Shown: piece after piece, positions 51,930 to 60,903 of the stretch
How positions within the stretch are numbered: position 1 is the first letter of the stretch
How the letters are laid out: each line of letters begins with the position of its first letter
DNA from: JAFANK01 sp036741695
GTDB taxonomy: Bacteria > Vulcanimicrobiota > Vulcanimicrobiia > Eremiobacterales > Eremiobacteraceae
DNA length: 64,000 nucleotides
Reading direction: 5' to 3'
Assembly (NCBI GenBank): GCA_036741695.1
Contig: DAINRU010000001.1
Coordinates: 1-64,000 of the forward strand
The notes under the pieces: generated by a model
What the model was told of the DNA's origin: nothing
What the model saw: only the letters and a program-made list of their open reading frames with translations
Database searches by the model: none
Made by a program: the position numbers and the translations under genes

Positions 51930-53069
51930 ATGGAATTCGCGACCAAAGCCATCCACGTCGGGCAAGAGCCCGATCCCACGACGGGCGCGACGATCGTGCC
52001 CATCTACGCGACCTCGACCTACACCCAGCCCGCTCCCGGTCAGCACCTCGGCTTTGACTACTCGCGCAGCATCAACCCGACACGCGTGGCGCTCGAGCGC
52101 TGCCTGGCCTCGCTCGAAAACGCCCGGCATGGCCTGGCCTTCGCTAGCGGCATGGCGGCGACGGCGGCCGTGCTCAACGTGCTCTCCTCCGGCGATCACG
52201 TCGTCGTCACGGACGATCTGTACGGCGGCACGTTCCGGCTCTTCGATAAGGTGTTGTCGCGCTACGGCCTCACCTTCACGTACGTCGACGCGACCGACCT
52301 CGCGCACGTCGAGGCCGCCATGACCAAGGCCACGCGCATGGTGTGGCTGGAGACGCCGACCAATCCGCTCATGAAGATCATCGACATCGCTGCGGTAGCG
52401 ACGCTGTGCCGGTCGTGGGAGGCCGTGCTCGCCGTCGACAACACCTTCGCCACGCCGTATCTGCAAAATCCGCTCGACCTCGGGGCCGACGTCGTCGTGC
52501 ATTCGACCACCAAATACATCGGCGGTCACTCCGATGCCGTCGGCGGCTTCGTCGCTACCAACCGCGACGATCTGCACCAGACCGTCAAGTTCCATCAGAA
52601 CGCGGTGGGAGGCGTGCCCGGACCCTTCGATTGCTTCCTCACCCTGCGTGGAGCGAAGACGCTCTCCATACGCATGCGCGAGCACGAGCATAACGCCCGC
52701 GCGGTCGCCGCCTTCTTGGCCGGACGCAAGGATGTCGAGCGCCTGTATTATCCAGGGCTGCCCAGCCATCCGGGCAACGCGCTCGCCAAGCGTCAGATGC
52801 GTGGATTCGGAGGGATGATCTCATTCATCCCCACGGGTGGAGCGGAGCGTGCGAAGGCGATCGCCAAAGCGACCAAGCTGTTCTCGCTGGCGGAAAGTCT
52901 GGGCGGGGTCGAGTCGCTCATCTGCCATCCGGTCTCGATGACCCACGGCGCGATCCCCAAAGACGTGCGTGAAGCGCGCGGCGTGCACGATGCGCTGCTA
53001 CGCTTGTCCGTCGGCATCGAAGGGCAAGCTGACATCATCGCCGATCTCGAGCAGGCGCTTCGGAGCTGA
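51930..53069 (+). CDS. Cystathionine gamma-lyase/synthase family PLP enzyme
   Basis: A 379-residue Cys/Met-metabolism PLP enzyme. The segments YSRSINPTR, FASGMAATAAVLNVL, ETPTNPLMKIIDI and VVHSTTKYIGGHSDAVGG (with the PLP Lys) are conserved. Paired with cystathionine beta-synthase, it most likely cleaves cystathionine to cysteine, ammonia and 2-oxobutyrate. The family also holds gamma-synthases and methionine gamma-lyases, so the exact reaction depends on context. It is convergent with the IclR gene, with a palindrome between them. Confidence 0.92.
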   Translation: MEFATKAIHVGQEPDPTTGATIVPIYATSTYTQPAPGQHLGFDYSRSINPTRVALERCLASLENARHGLAFASGMAATAAVLNVLSSGDHVVVTDDLYGGTFRLFDKVLSRYGLTFTYVDATDLAHVEAAMTKATRMVWLETPTNPLMKIIDIAAVATLCRSWEAVLAVDNTFATPYLQNPLDLGADVVVHSTTKYIGGHSDAVGGFVATNRDDLHQTVKFHQNAVGGVPGPFDCFLTLRGAKTLSIRMREHEHNARAVAAFLAGRKDVERLYYPGLPSHPGNALAKRQMRGFGGMISFIPTGGAERAKAIAKATKLFSLAESLGGVESLICHPVSMTHGAIPKDVREARGVHDALLRLSVGIEGQADIIADLEQALRS

Positions 53070-53088
53070 TCGCACAGCGGACTTTGAA

Positions 53089-53110
53089 GCAACGGACCTT
53101 TAGGTCCGTT
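53089..53110. repeat. Dispersed palindrome between convergent genes
   Basis: GC followed by AACGGACCT-TT-AGGTCCGTT. Its last base is the first base of the IclR stop codon on the minus strand. It lies between two converging genes, which would suit a role in ending or protecting both transcripts, though no T run follows. Confidence 0.85.
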
Positions 53111-53979
53111 TAGCTACCGTCCGCGGAGATCGGTTGGGCTTGGGCGGGGTTTGCCCCGAGCCGGGTGCTGATCTCGGCCGCTTCACGCATGACCGCCGAC
53201 GCGATCGCGTCAAGCTGCTGCGCATCGATGTGGCGCGAGAAACCGGCGACCCATACGACGGCTGCCAGCTGCTGTTGCGGTCCCGTGACCGCTGCGGCCG
53301 CCGCGCGCACTCCGTCCACGTACTCATCCACGTCCACCGCCGCGCCGCGCTCGAGCGTCTCGGCGATCGCCGCCTCGTATGCTTCCGGGCGCACGATGCT
53401 CGACGGCGTGAATGCCGGGAGGACGTTCTCACGCAAGAAGGCGCGCCGCCGTGACGGCTCCCACGAGGCCACGACCACTTTGCCGACCGCGCCTGCGAGC
53501 AGCGGAATGGACGAACCCACCGGCGCCGAGATCGAGAGCGTGGGGCGGCCATGCACGATATCCAAGATGGTGACGTGTCCGTCGCTCGGCACACCGAGAA
53601 AACTCGTCTGTTCGGTGGCCGCGGCCAGCCGCTCGAGCGCGCCGTGCGCGACCTGGCGCAGGTCTGCCTGAAGGCCACCGCGCGAGCACAAGGCCGGCAG
53701 ACGCGGCCCGAGGACGTACCGCCTGGACCCGTTGACCGCCTCGAGCACGCCGAGCGCCTCCAGGGTTGTGACGAGCCCATGCACCGTGCTCTTGCCCATA
53801 TCGAGCTTGCGCGAGAGCTCCGAGACCCCGAGCGGCTTGTCCGAGAGACTGATCGCCTCGATCAACCTGAACGCTTTGAGGACTGCGGGCACGCGCGGCG
53901 GGTGCTGACCGCTTGCGCCATTGAGCTCGGAGGCAACCCGAGGCGGGTCACCGGCTGGACCGTTCTGTGGTGGGAACAT
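53110..53979 (-). CDS. IclR-family transcriptional regulator
   Basis: A 289-residue regulator. The N-terminal winged helix-turn-helix (about 28-90) reads VLKAFRLIEAISLSDKPLG and SELSRKLDMGKSTVHGLVTTL. The ligand-binding IclR domain (about 105-270) contains DIVHGRPTLSISAPVGSSIP and LLAGAVGKVVVASW. A 25-residue Pro-rich N-terminal extension is present. The effector is unknown. It is divergent from tldD, with a 225-nt spacer holding two palindromes. Confidence 0.9.
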   Translation of the reverse strand: MFPPQNGPAGDPPRVASELNGASGQHPPRVPAVLKAFRLIEAISLSDKPLGVSELSRKLDMGKSTVHGLVTTLEALGVLEAVNGSRRYVLGPRLPALCSRGGLQADLRQVAHGALERLAAATEQTSFLGVPSDGHVTILDIVHGRPTLSISAPVGSSIPLLAGAVGKVVVASWEPSRRRAFLRENVLPAFTPSSIVRPEAYEAAIAETLERGAAVDVDEYVDGVRAAAAAVTGPQQQLAAVVWVAGFSRHIDAQQLDAIASAVMREAAEISTRLGANPAQAQPISADGS

Positions 53980-54134
53980 TCGCCCCGAGATTTGCGCTTG
54001 CTCGACCGCTCCCTCTCAACCGGCGCCGCCCGGGCGCAATTAGCGACGGAGGTCCCCTTTTTGAGCCCGCCCGGCATGCGCGTTTGGGAGCAAGGTCGGC
54101 TTCTGGGACACGCCAAAGACCCGACGAAGCTGTA

Positions 54135-54156
54135 GCAACGGGCCCTTTAGGTCCGT
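54135..54156. repeat. Dispersed palindrome, imperfect copy
   Basis: GCAACGGGCCCTTTAGGTCCGT: one arm carries GGGCCC where the usual form has GGACC, so pairing is partly lost. It is 8 nt from the next copy. Confidence 0.6.
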
Positions 54157-54163
54157 CCATGGA

Positions 54164-54185
54164 GCAACGGACCTTGAGGTCCGTT
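54164..54185. repeat. Dispersed palindrome copy (loop TG)
   Basis: GC followed by AACGGACCT-TG-AGGTCCGTT, a perfect-arm copy with TG centre. It lies directly before the ribosome binding site of tldD. Confidence 0.85.
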
Positions 54186-54204
54186 CATTTACGGAGGTCT
54201 TCAC

Positions 54205-55656
54205 GTGCCATTCGAGTCCGAAGCCCAACGCGTGCTCGACACGGCCACGCGCTTAGGAGCCGAGTACGCAGACGTGCGCTTCGGCCAGACGCGTGACGAG
54301 CACATCGAGGTGCGCAACGGCGTCGTCGCGAGCCTCTCCGACGGCGAGAGCGCCGGGTTCTCCGTACGCGCGCTCTGTAGCGGCGCGTGGGGATTTGCAT
54401 CCAGCGCAAAGGTGGATGACGCAGAGCTCGATCGTGTCGCTGGACTCGCGGTCACCATCGCGCGCGCCAGTGCTAAGATTAAAAGCCAGCCCATCACGCT
54501 TGTGCCCTCGCCGGCCCACGTGGGTTCGTACAAGACGCCGTTCGAGGTCGACCCGGCGACGGTCTCGCTCGGCGATCGCGTCGCGTTGCTTTTGGCTGCG
54601 GAAAAAGAGGTGCGCGCGGCCAAGGGCGTGACCGTGGCGCGCGCATGGATGGATATCTGGCGCACGAAGAAGTACTTCGCCAACAGCGAGGGCGCCAAGA
54701 TCGATCAGGAGCTGCTGCAGTGCGGCAGCGCGATCCACGCGCTGGCCGTCGGCGAGAGCGACGTCCAGGACCGCTGCTTTCCGGGAACGGGCGGACTCTA
54801 CCAGACCGGCGGCTACGAGATCATCCGCAAAGCCGATCTGCTGGGCCAAGCTCGACGCATCGGCGAAGAGGCCGTCGCCCTGCTCACAGCTGCGCAGTGC
54901 CCCTCGGACACTGCGGACATCGTGCTCTCGGGCGACCAGGTCTCGTTGCAGATCCACGAATCGATCGGTCACGCGCTCGAGCTCGACCGCGTCCTCGGCT
55001 GGGAGGCGAATTTTTCCGGCACCTCGTTCGCCACGCTCGACAAGCTCGGCACCTTCCGTTATGGCAGCGAGAAGGTCAACGTCGTCATCGACATGACCTG
55101 TCCACTGGCGCTCGCGACACACGGCTATGACGATGAGGGCGTCAAGGCGACTCCCGTCGATCTCATCCGCGACGGCGTGCTCGTCGGGTATATGGCGGGG
55201 CGCGACACCGCCAACACCGCGAAAGTCGCCTTGAGCGGCTGCGTGCGCGCGGAGTACTGGGGCCGTCTACCCATGATCCGCATCGGCAACGTCAACCTCG
55301 AGCCGGGCAGCGTGCCCGCCGAAAATATCTTCGACGACATCAAGAACGGCGTCTATATGGAAAGCAATCGCTCGTGGTCCATCGACGATAAACGGCTGAA
55401 TTTCCAGTTCGGCTGCCAGATCGGCTACGAGATCAAGGACGGCAAGCGCGGCAAGCTGCTCAAGAATCCGACCTATGCCGGCATGACGCCGACCTTCTGG
55501 CGCTCGTGCGATGCGATTGGCGACGCGGCGTCATGGGTCGCCTGGGGCACCCCCAACTGCGGCAAGGGCGAGCCGCTGCAGACCGCGCGCTCGTGTCAGG
55601 GCGCATCCCCGGCGCGCTTCCGCAACATCCAAGTGGGTGTCGGCTATGAGCGATAA
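54205..55656 (+). CDS. tldD: TldD metalloprotease subunit
   Basis: TldD forms a heterodimeric zinc protease with TldE that trims peptides such as antitoxins or modified peptide precursors. The HExxxH zinc motif is intact (IHESIGHALELD, His251 and His256). The 483 residues match the family, as does the C-terminal region with GGxx-type loops. GTG 54205 has GGAGG about 8 nt upstream. It overlaps tldE by 11 nt. Confidence 0.93.
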   Translation: MPFESEAQRVLDTATRLGAEYADVRFGQTRDEHIEVRNGVVASLSDGESAGFSVRALCSGAWGFASSAKVDDAELDRVAGLAVTIARASAKIKSQPITLVPSPAHVGSYKTPFEVDPATVSLGDRVALLLAAEKEVRAAKGVTVARAWMDIWRTKKYFANSEGAKIDQELLQCGSAIHALAVGESDVQDRCFPGTGGLYQTGGYEIIRKADLLGQARRIGEEAVALLTAAQCPSDTADIVLSGDQVSLQIHESIGHALELDRVLGWEANFSGTSFATLDKLGTFRYGSEKVNVVIDMTCPLALATHGYDDEGVKATPVDLIRDGVLVGYMAGRDTANTAKVALSGCVRAEYWGRLPMIRIGNVNLEPGSVPAENIFDDIKNGVYMESNRSWSIDDKRLNFQFGCQIGYEIKDGKRGKLLKNPTYAGMTPTFWRSCDAIGDAASWVAWGTPNCGKGEPLQTARSCQGASPARFRNIQVGVGYER

Positions 55657-56989
55657 GGACTTCGCCGACCAGCAAGCGCTGCAGCAGGTCCTCGAGCGCG
55701 CCCTGACCGCGTCACAAGCCGACGAGACGGAAGCCCTGATTGCCGCCAGCGACGCGTCGCTGACCCGCTACACGCACAATGCAGCACACGAGAGCGTCAA
55801 CGAGCGCAACTGCCAGCTCTCCGTGCGCGCCGTGGTCGGCAAGCGCATCGGGGTCGCCGGCACCAACCGGCTCGACGACGCAGGCATCGTCGAGGTCGCG
55901 CGCCGTGCCTACGAAAGCGCCAAGCTCTCAACCGAAGACGCGGATTTTCCCGGACTGCCGGGCCCGCACGAGGGGCTCGTCGAGGTTCCCGGTGCGTACG
56001 ACGAAGCGACTGCCGCTGCCACGCCGGACATGCGCGTCCAGGCGGTCGCCGACGTCGCCAAGGTGATGCGCTTGAGCAATCTGTACGCCGCGGGCTACGT
56101 GTCGACGCAGTCCGATGCGTTCGCCATCGCTAATAGCAAGGGCGTGCGGCGCTTCCACCGCTCGACCGACAGCGCGATCAACATCAAGGCCATCGGCTCG
56201 GATTCAAGCGGGTACGCGGAGGGCTTCTCGCGCCGCTTCGCGGGTCTGGAACCTGTCAAGCTCGCCGAGCGGGCCGCCAAGAAGGCGGTGGCCAGCCGCA
56301 CTCCGCGCGCGCTCGAACCGGGCGCCTACACGGTCATCCTCGAGCCAGCCGCGTTTCGCGAGTTCCTCGGCTATCTCTCCTGGATCGGGTTCGGAGCGCA
56401 GTCGTTCGAGCAAGGCTCATCCTTCATGAGCGGCCACTTGGGAGAAAAGATCATCGGCGACAACGTCACCCTGCGTGACGACTACGCGCATCCGTTGGGG
56501 TGCGGCATCCCCTTCGACTTCGAGGGCGTGCCGCGCAAAGCGGTCTCGCTCATCGAGCGCGGCGTGGCCAAGGACGTGGTCTACGATTCCTACTATGCGG
56601 CCAAGCTGCACCACGTCAACACCGGCCACGCGCTGCCTGCACCCAACTCGGATGGGCCCATGCCGCTTAACATCGTGGTCGACCCGGGCGGCACGGCGGT
56701 CGAGCAGATGATCAAGGACGTCACCCACGGCGTGCTCGTCACGCGGACGTGGTACATTCGCCTCGTGGATCAGAAGCAGACGATGATCACCGGGATGACT
56801 CGAGATGGCCTCTTCCTCATCGAGCGCGGCAAGCTGACCAAAGGTCTGAAGAACATGCGCTTCAACGAGTCGATCATTGGGGCGCTCGGACGCTGCGAAC
56901 TCGCCTCGCAGCTCGTGCGCTCGGAGAGCCACGTGCTGCCCGCGGTCAAGATCGAGGGCTTCCACTTCTCGAGCGGCACCGAGTTCTAA
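55646..56989 (+). CDS. tldE: TldE/PmbA protease partner subunit
   Basis: The non-catalytic partner of TldD (447 residues), lacking HExxxH but sharing the fold. Typical segments are the N-terminal ESVNERNCQLSVRAVVGKRI-like region, the central AFRSFLGYLSW-like helix (here AAFREFLGYLSWIGFGAQSF) and the C-terminal LVTRTWYIRLVDQKQTMITG block. ATG 55646 lies inside the last codons of tldD. No modified-peptide cluster is nearby, so the substrate is unknown. Confidence 0.92.
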   Translation: MSDKDFADQQALQQVLERALTASQADETEALIAASDASLTRYTHNAAHESVNERNCQLSVRAVVGKRIGVAGTNRLDDAGIVEVARRAYESAKLSTEDADFPGLPGPHEGLVEVPGAYDEATAAATPDMRVQAVADVAKVMRLSNLYAAGYVSTQSDAFAIANSKGVRRFHRSTDSAINIKAIGSDSSGYAEGFSRRFAGLEPVKLAERAAKKAVASRTPRALEPGAYTVILEPAAFREFLGYLSWIGFGAQSFEQGSSFMSGHLGEKIIGDNVTLRDDYAHPLGCGIPFDFEGVPRKAVSLIERGVAKDVVYDSYYAAKLHHVNTGHALPAPNSDGPMPLNIVVDPGGTAVEQMIKDVTHGVLVTRTWYIRLVDQKQTMITGMTRDGLFLIERGKLTKGLKNMRFNESIIGALGRCELASQLVRSESHVLPAVKIEGFHFSSGTEF

Positions 56990-57028
56990 CGGCGCCGCCG
57001 TTGCCTGCGGTTCGTCCGCCACGAAAAT

Positions 57029-57054
57029 GAGGGCGGCACGTGTGTGCCGCCCTC
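57029..57054. terminator. Hairpin between convergent genes, likely bidirectional terminator
   Basis: GAGGGCGGCAC, loop GTGT, GTGCCGCCCTC: an 11-bp perfect stem. Read on the minus strand it is followed by ATTTTCG (57028-57022), which suits termination of the lipoprotein gene; on the plus strand there is no T run. Confidence 0.65.
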
Positions 57055-57076
57055 TGTCGTATAGGGTTCGCAGCGC

Positions 57077-58924
57077 CTATAGCGGGCTCTGAGCCGTGAT
57101 AGTGCTGATGGTGACCACTCCCGGCGATATCGTCGTGAACGAGATCGCGATCTGGGTCGTCGTGACAGTGTTGCCGACCGAGTCCATCTGGACCGTCACA
57201 GGTTCCCCGGGCAAGAGGGGTACCGCGGAGTTTGCATACACGTTGGCGGACGCGTCCTTTGCCGTCACCGTCCAGGTGCTGGGTGTGACGAGGTTGTTTC
57301 CAATGACAACCTGCTGCCGGGGTAGGAGCACGCTCGCGACCGTGGTGGTGATCGTCGCCGTCCCCGCTCCGCTGACGGCGACGTTGTAGCCGCTCGCTCC
57401 CTGCGTCACGCTGGTCGCCTTGCCACTCGCTTTCCAGTTGAAGAACGTCAGCTTGTTACCGCCGTCCGCGAACGGGCGGTTGATGACGAGCGGTTGGGTG
57501 GCGGTGAGCGCATAGCAGCTCACGCCGCCGCAGATCTGCTCGTTCGTCGACGCGATATCCCAGACGTTGAACTTGTCGACCGTGAGCGTATTCGATGTCG
57601 AACTGTACGGGGTTGGGATCATGATCCGAAACGTTGGGCCCGAGGTGGTTGCGAAGAACGTCGTCGCGGAGAGGAGCCCAGCGCCGAAGTTGTTTTGCAT
57701 GAAGAACGTTCCCAGAAGCGGCGCCTGGCTGGCTTCGAACGTTGACCCGAACGCAAAGCCGGCGAGGTCGGTGACCTTGATGGGCACTTGCGTGCTCGCA
57801 GTCGTCACCGCGATCGGGAACGTGCCGGGGGCGTGCCCCGCGAACGCGGTGAAACCGCCCGTGTAGGGTGCTGCGGATGGCAGGAGGCCAAAGGCGTTGC
57901 TCGTCGCGCCGACCAGCAGGTGACCGCCGTAGATGTTCCTGACGGTCGCCGCACCAATGCCGCTGATCACGCACGCGGATACCTCGGCCGGCAGTGGCGC
58001 CGGGTTGGTCTCAGGCGTGTGGATGGGTTGGCCGAACTCCGAGAAGCCGCCGCATAAGGTGGTGGCGCCGTCGACCGTGCCGACTTTCGGCGGCTGCACG
58101 GCCATTACGAACGACGTGAATAACGTCTGCACGTTGGCGACAAGATCCAGTTCGCTCGCGTTGGTGTAGTCGCGCATGATGACGTACGAGCCGTTGGTGG
58201 CGGGGCTCGCCGTGATCGTCGCGTTGCGTTCGAAGCCGGGCGCGATCGTGTTGGTGAGTGCCGTGAGCTCGCCGCTCGTGAAGAGATGCGTCGTCGGATC
58301 GAACGGCGCTGCGCCGATCTGCGTTGTCAGCGTGGATGCAAGGGTGGGGGTGGAATCGAGATCGTTGGTGCCGAGGTAGCCGTTTTGCAGAAGCGTGGTG
58401 AAGACTTGGAACGTCCTCGTCGTCGCTTCGCTGAAGGTCGCGCTGTTCGTGCTCGAGGACGTCACGTTGACGATCCCGGCCAGTTCGCCGAGAGCGATCT
58501 GGCTGCCGTCGGTCGCGACGCCGGTGAACTGCAGTAGGCCCCACTCATTAGAGTGGACCGGCACATTGGAGAAAGGGACGCTCGCCGTGTAGATGCCGCT
58601 CACCGGAGGCGCGATCGAGACCGAGTTCGAGACGGGATTGTTGTTCGCGTCGCCCGGGAAGAACGTGCCTTGCACTAAGATGCTCTTGAACGTGAAGGCG
58701 AATCTGTGCAGCATCGCGCTTGTCGGCCGGTGGACGCTTGCCAGCAGCTGCGGGCCAGAACCGTTGATCGTGCCGGTGAGGATCAACCGGGCTCCGGAGA
58801 GGGGCACGGTAGCGGGTTGTGGGTTTGAGTTAGCGATCGTGCTCTTCGCGCCGCCGCTGCAGCCAAACAACATCACGCTGGCACAGACCGATACGCCGAT
58901 ACATCTGAGAAAGTGAGCACGCAT
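57077..58924 (-). CDS. Predicted lipoprotein of unknown function
   Basis: A 615-residue exported protein, probably lipidated at the Cys of MLFGC-SG after a short signal peptide. The mature protein is rich in Thr, Ser, Ala, Gly and Val with few charges, which suggests an extended beta-rich or adhesin-like surface protein. No known domain was recognised. ATG 58924 is preferred because GGAAGG lies just upstream; the frame extends 8 codons further. It has a convergent neighbour (tldE) with a shared terminator. Few Cys occur besides the lipid-anchor one. Confidence 0.78.
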   Translation of the reverse strand: MRAHFLRCIGVSVCASVMLFGCSGGAKSTIANSNPQPATVPLSGARLILTGTINGSGPQLLASVHRPTSAMLHRFAFTFKSILVQGTFFPGDANNNPVSNSVSIAPPVSGIYTASVPFSNVPVHSNEWGLLQFTGVATDGSQIALGELAGIVNVTSSSTNSATFSEATTRTFQVFTTLLQNGYLGTNDLDSTPTLASTLTTQIGAAPFDPTTHLFTSGELTALTNTIAPGFERNATITASPATNGSYVIMRDYTNASELDLVANVQTLFTSFVMAVQPPKVGTVDGATTLCGGFSEFGQPIHTPETNPAPLPAEVSACVISGIGAATVRNIYGGHLLVGATSNAFGLLPSAAPYTGGFTAFAGHAPGTFPIAVTTASTQVPIKVTDLAGFAFGSTFEASQAPLLGTFFMQNNFGAGLLSATTFFATTSGPTFRIMIPTPYSSTSNTLTVDKFNVWDIASTNEQICGGVSCYALTATQPLVINRPFADGGNKLTFFNWKASGKATSVTQGASGYNVAVSGAGTATITTTVASVLLPRQQVVIGNNLVTPSTWTVTAKDASANVYANSAVPLLPGEPVTVQMDSVGNTVTTTQIAISFTTISPGVVTISTITAQSPL

Positions 58925-59068
58925 TTCGCTTCCTTCCGTTGCGGCCAAAGGATAAAGGCGAGCCTCAAGGAGGGACCGCCTGATAGATAGCGTGATTATA
59001 GCGCCGCCACACCGGCTTTAGGCAGTGTCAAACCGCCCAGCACAGTTGTTCGGCTCCCGCGCCGTTGG

Positions 59069-59638
59069 TCAGGGACTAGGGTTTGCGCTCGGGGTCGCCG
59101 GCGCCGGGGCGTGCTGTTCGCCGGGTAAGAGCGGGCGCATCACCGGCCGGCGGAAAGAATTGGCAAGGTGGAGCTCCGAAGCGATGTTGGCCGCGTCCGC
59201 GGAGAGGGCGCTGCCGCTCGGACCGGCCGGGCAGCTCAAGTCCACAGATCGCCCGCCCTCCTTCCACCACACGAAGAGCGACGTCCCGAACGAGACGCTC
59301 TTCATGCACGGCTGAGCTGGGAGATCTCCGAGTGGTCCGGCGGCCTTGAGATCGGCGAACAATTTCGCTGCGAGAGAGGTGGAGACGGTTGCGGTCGCGG
59401 GGCCTGCATCTGCGACGTACTCGGCGCTGCCATCCGGTTGCACGACGATACGGTAGCCGCTCGTGTTGGTCGAGCCTGTGTTCAATATGACCGCCGCGCC
59501 CTCAGGCACGGGAAGATAGGGCACGCGCGAGGCCGCGACGTTCGCGGCGGCGGGGAGCGCTGCGGTGAGGAGCACCAAGGCAAGCACGGACCTGAACATG
59601 ATGCTCGAAGAACGCAGGCGCGTCTGTCTTCGTTCCAT
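59069..59638 (-). CDS. Small exported protein of unknown function
   Basis: A protein of 176-189 residues with a signal peptide (MFRSVLALVLLTAALPAAA) and a beta-rich mature region containing GYRIVVQPDGSAEYVADAG and LFVWWKEGGRSVDLSCPAG, with two Cys that could pair. The tail is Pro/Ala-rich. The start is uncertain: ATG 59638 has AAAGGGG almost touching it, while ATG 59599 gives a more compact signal peptide. It is divergent from the esterase gene, with very little space between. No family recognised. Confidence 0.6.
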   Translation of the reverse strand: MERRQTRLRSSSIMFRSVLALVLLTAALPAAANVAASRVPYLPVPEGAAVILNTGSTNTSGYRIVVQPDGSAEYVADAGPATATVSTSLAAKLFADLKAAGPLGDLPAQPCMKSVSFGTSLFVWWKEGGRSVDLSCPAGPSGSALSADAANIASELHLANSFRRPVMRPLLPGEQHAPAPATPSANPSP

Positions 59639-59653
59639 AACCCCTTTGCCAGC

Positions 59654-60721
59654 GTGACGCTTGGCACGAGAACCGCTCGAATCTCGACCGCCGCCGTGGC
59701 TGCCGCCGCGGTGCTCGCACTTGTGGCGGCCGGACCCACGCCACCCGCCGCGACGACGTCGCCGGCGGTGGATCTTGCGACGCAAGCGCGTCTGCAAAAG
59801 GTGCGCGCGCAGGTCGTGGATCATGCGCAGGACGTCGCGGCGCACGGCGCTTCTCCCGCCGACCTTTTAGCCCGCATCGACGCGGACCTCTCCGCCGTCG
59901 CACATCCCGATGCCGACATGCCCGCGGCCGATCGGCAGGCGCTCGACCTCGTGGCGCAGCTTGACGCAAGCCTGGCCGAGCAGCTCATCAGCGGCTCGTA
60001 CGCCACGCCGAGCGGAGAGCCCGGTGCGACCGAACTCGTGGTGCGCTCGAGCGCTGACACGTCGGCGCAGCCGCTTGCCCTCTACCTGCCTGCCTCCTAC
60101 ACTGCGAAGCGGTCCGCACCGCTCATCCTCATGCTGCACGCTCAGGGCCAGACGGAATCCGAACTGCTCGCGGTCCCCTTCCTGCGCGCTCTCGCCGATC
60201 AGACTGGAGCGATCTTCGCGGTGCCGTACGCGCGCGGAGACAAAGAGTATGACGACACGACCGCGGGCGACGTCTACGACGCACTGGCAGTGCTGCGCGG
60301 CGGGCTCAACGTCGACCGGCGGCGGGTCTACCTCTCCGGCGTGTCGCTTGGTGGTTTCGTCCTCTTCATGGTCGCGCCGCTGCACCCCGAACAGTGGTCG
60401 GCGCTGCTGGCCATCGCCGGATCGCTCACCAACGACGACAAGCAGAGCGTTGTGCGTGCTATGGCCGGCAAGCAGGTCTTCCTCGTCATCGGCGCCGACG
60501 ACCCGAGCATCAAAGCGCAATACGTGCGTGGGGCGGCCGATTACTTGCTCGCCAACGGCGTCGAAAGCAGATTGTACGAACAGCCGCATGGCCTGCATAC
60601 GCTGCAGAGCCTGCAGCCGTCGGTGGAGCGTGCCTGGCGCGATATGCTCGCCGGCATGCGCAACGTCGCACCCGATACCGATTTTCCTTCGCCGCAGCCG
60701 GAAACGTCGCGGCACACTTAG
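59654..60721 (+). CDS. Exported alpha/beta-hydrolase (esterase/PHB depolymerase-like)
   Basis: A 355-residue protein with a hydrophobic export signal (about 10-28). A helical segment leads into an alpha/beta-hydrolase domain (about 125-345) with nucleophile elbow SGVSLGGFVLF (Ser231), an oxyanion region after LILMLHAQGQ, and a catalytic His in EQPHGLHTL. Nearest in look are feruloyl esterases, PHB depolymerases and dienelactone-type hydrolases. GTG 59654 is the only start that leaves the signal peptide at the N-terminus; the open frame upstream is antisense to the neighbour gene. The substrate is unknown. Confidence 0.75.
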   Translation: MTLGTRTARISTAAVAAAAVLALVAAGPTPPAATTSPAVDLATQARLQKVRAQVVDHAQDVAAHGASPADLLARIDADLSAVAHPDADMPAADRQALDLVAQLDASLAEQLISGSYATPSGEPGATELVVRSSADTSAQPLALYLPASYTAKRSAPLILMLHAQGQTESELLAVPFLRALADQTGAIFAVPYARGDKEYDDTTAGDVYDALAVLRGGLNVDRRRVYLSGVSLGGFVLFMVAPLHPEQWSALLAIAGSLTNDDKQSVVRAMAGKQVFLVIGADDPSIKAQYVRGAADYLLANGVESRLYEQPHGLHTLQSLQPSVERAWRDMLAGMRNVAPDTDFPSPQPETSRHT

Positions 60722-60774
60722 CATGGCGCCGCGCCGGCCGTGACGAACTCACAGGGTCGGCGAGCGCGCGCCGT

Positions 60775-60858
60775 GCCCTGGTGGCGGAATTGGTAGACGC
60801 GCTGGTTTCAGGTACCAGTGGCTGCAAGGCTATAGGGGTTCGAGTCCCTTCCAGGGCA
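60775..60858 (+). tRNA. tRNA-Leu (anticodon CAG)
   Basis: Acceptor arms GCCCTGG and CCAGGGC pair fully. The D arm contains TTGGTAGA, the anticodon stem CTGGT/ACCAG encloses a loop TTCAGGT with anticodon CAG, a class II variable arm follows, and GGTTCGAGTCC forms the T arm and loop. Length 84 nt including the discriminator A. The CCA end is not encoded (ATA follows). Confidence 0.95.
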
Positions 60859-60903
60859 TAGCGCATCGCACATATCCACACGCCACGAACGAGCGGAGGT
60901 TTC

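Noticed and set aside
6767..54185. Dispersed palindromes as a CRISPR array or insertion-sequence ends
   Set aside because: Copies are far apart, not regularly spaced, have no spacers and flank no transposase.
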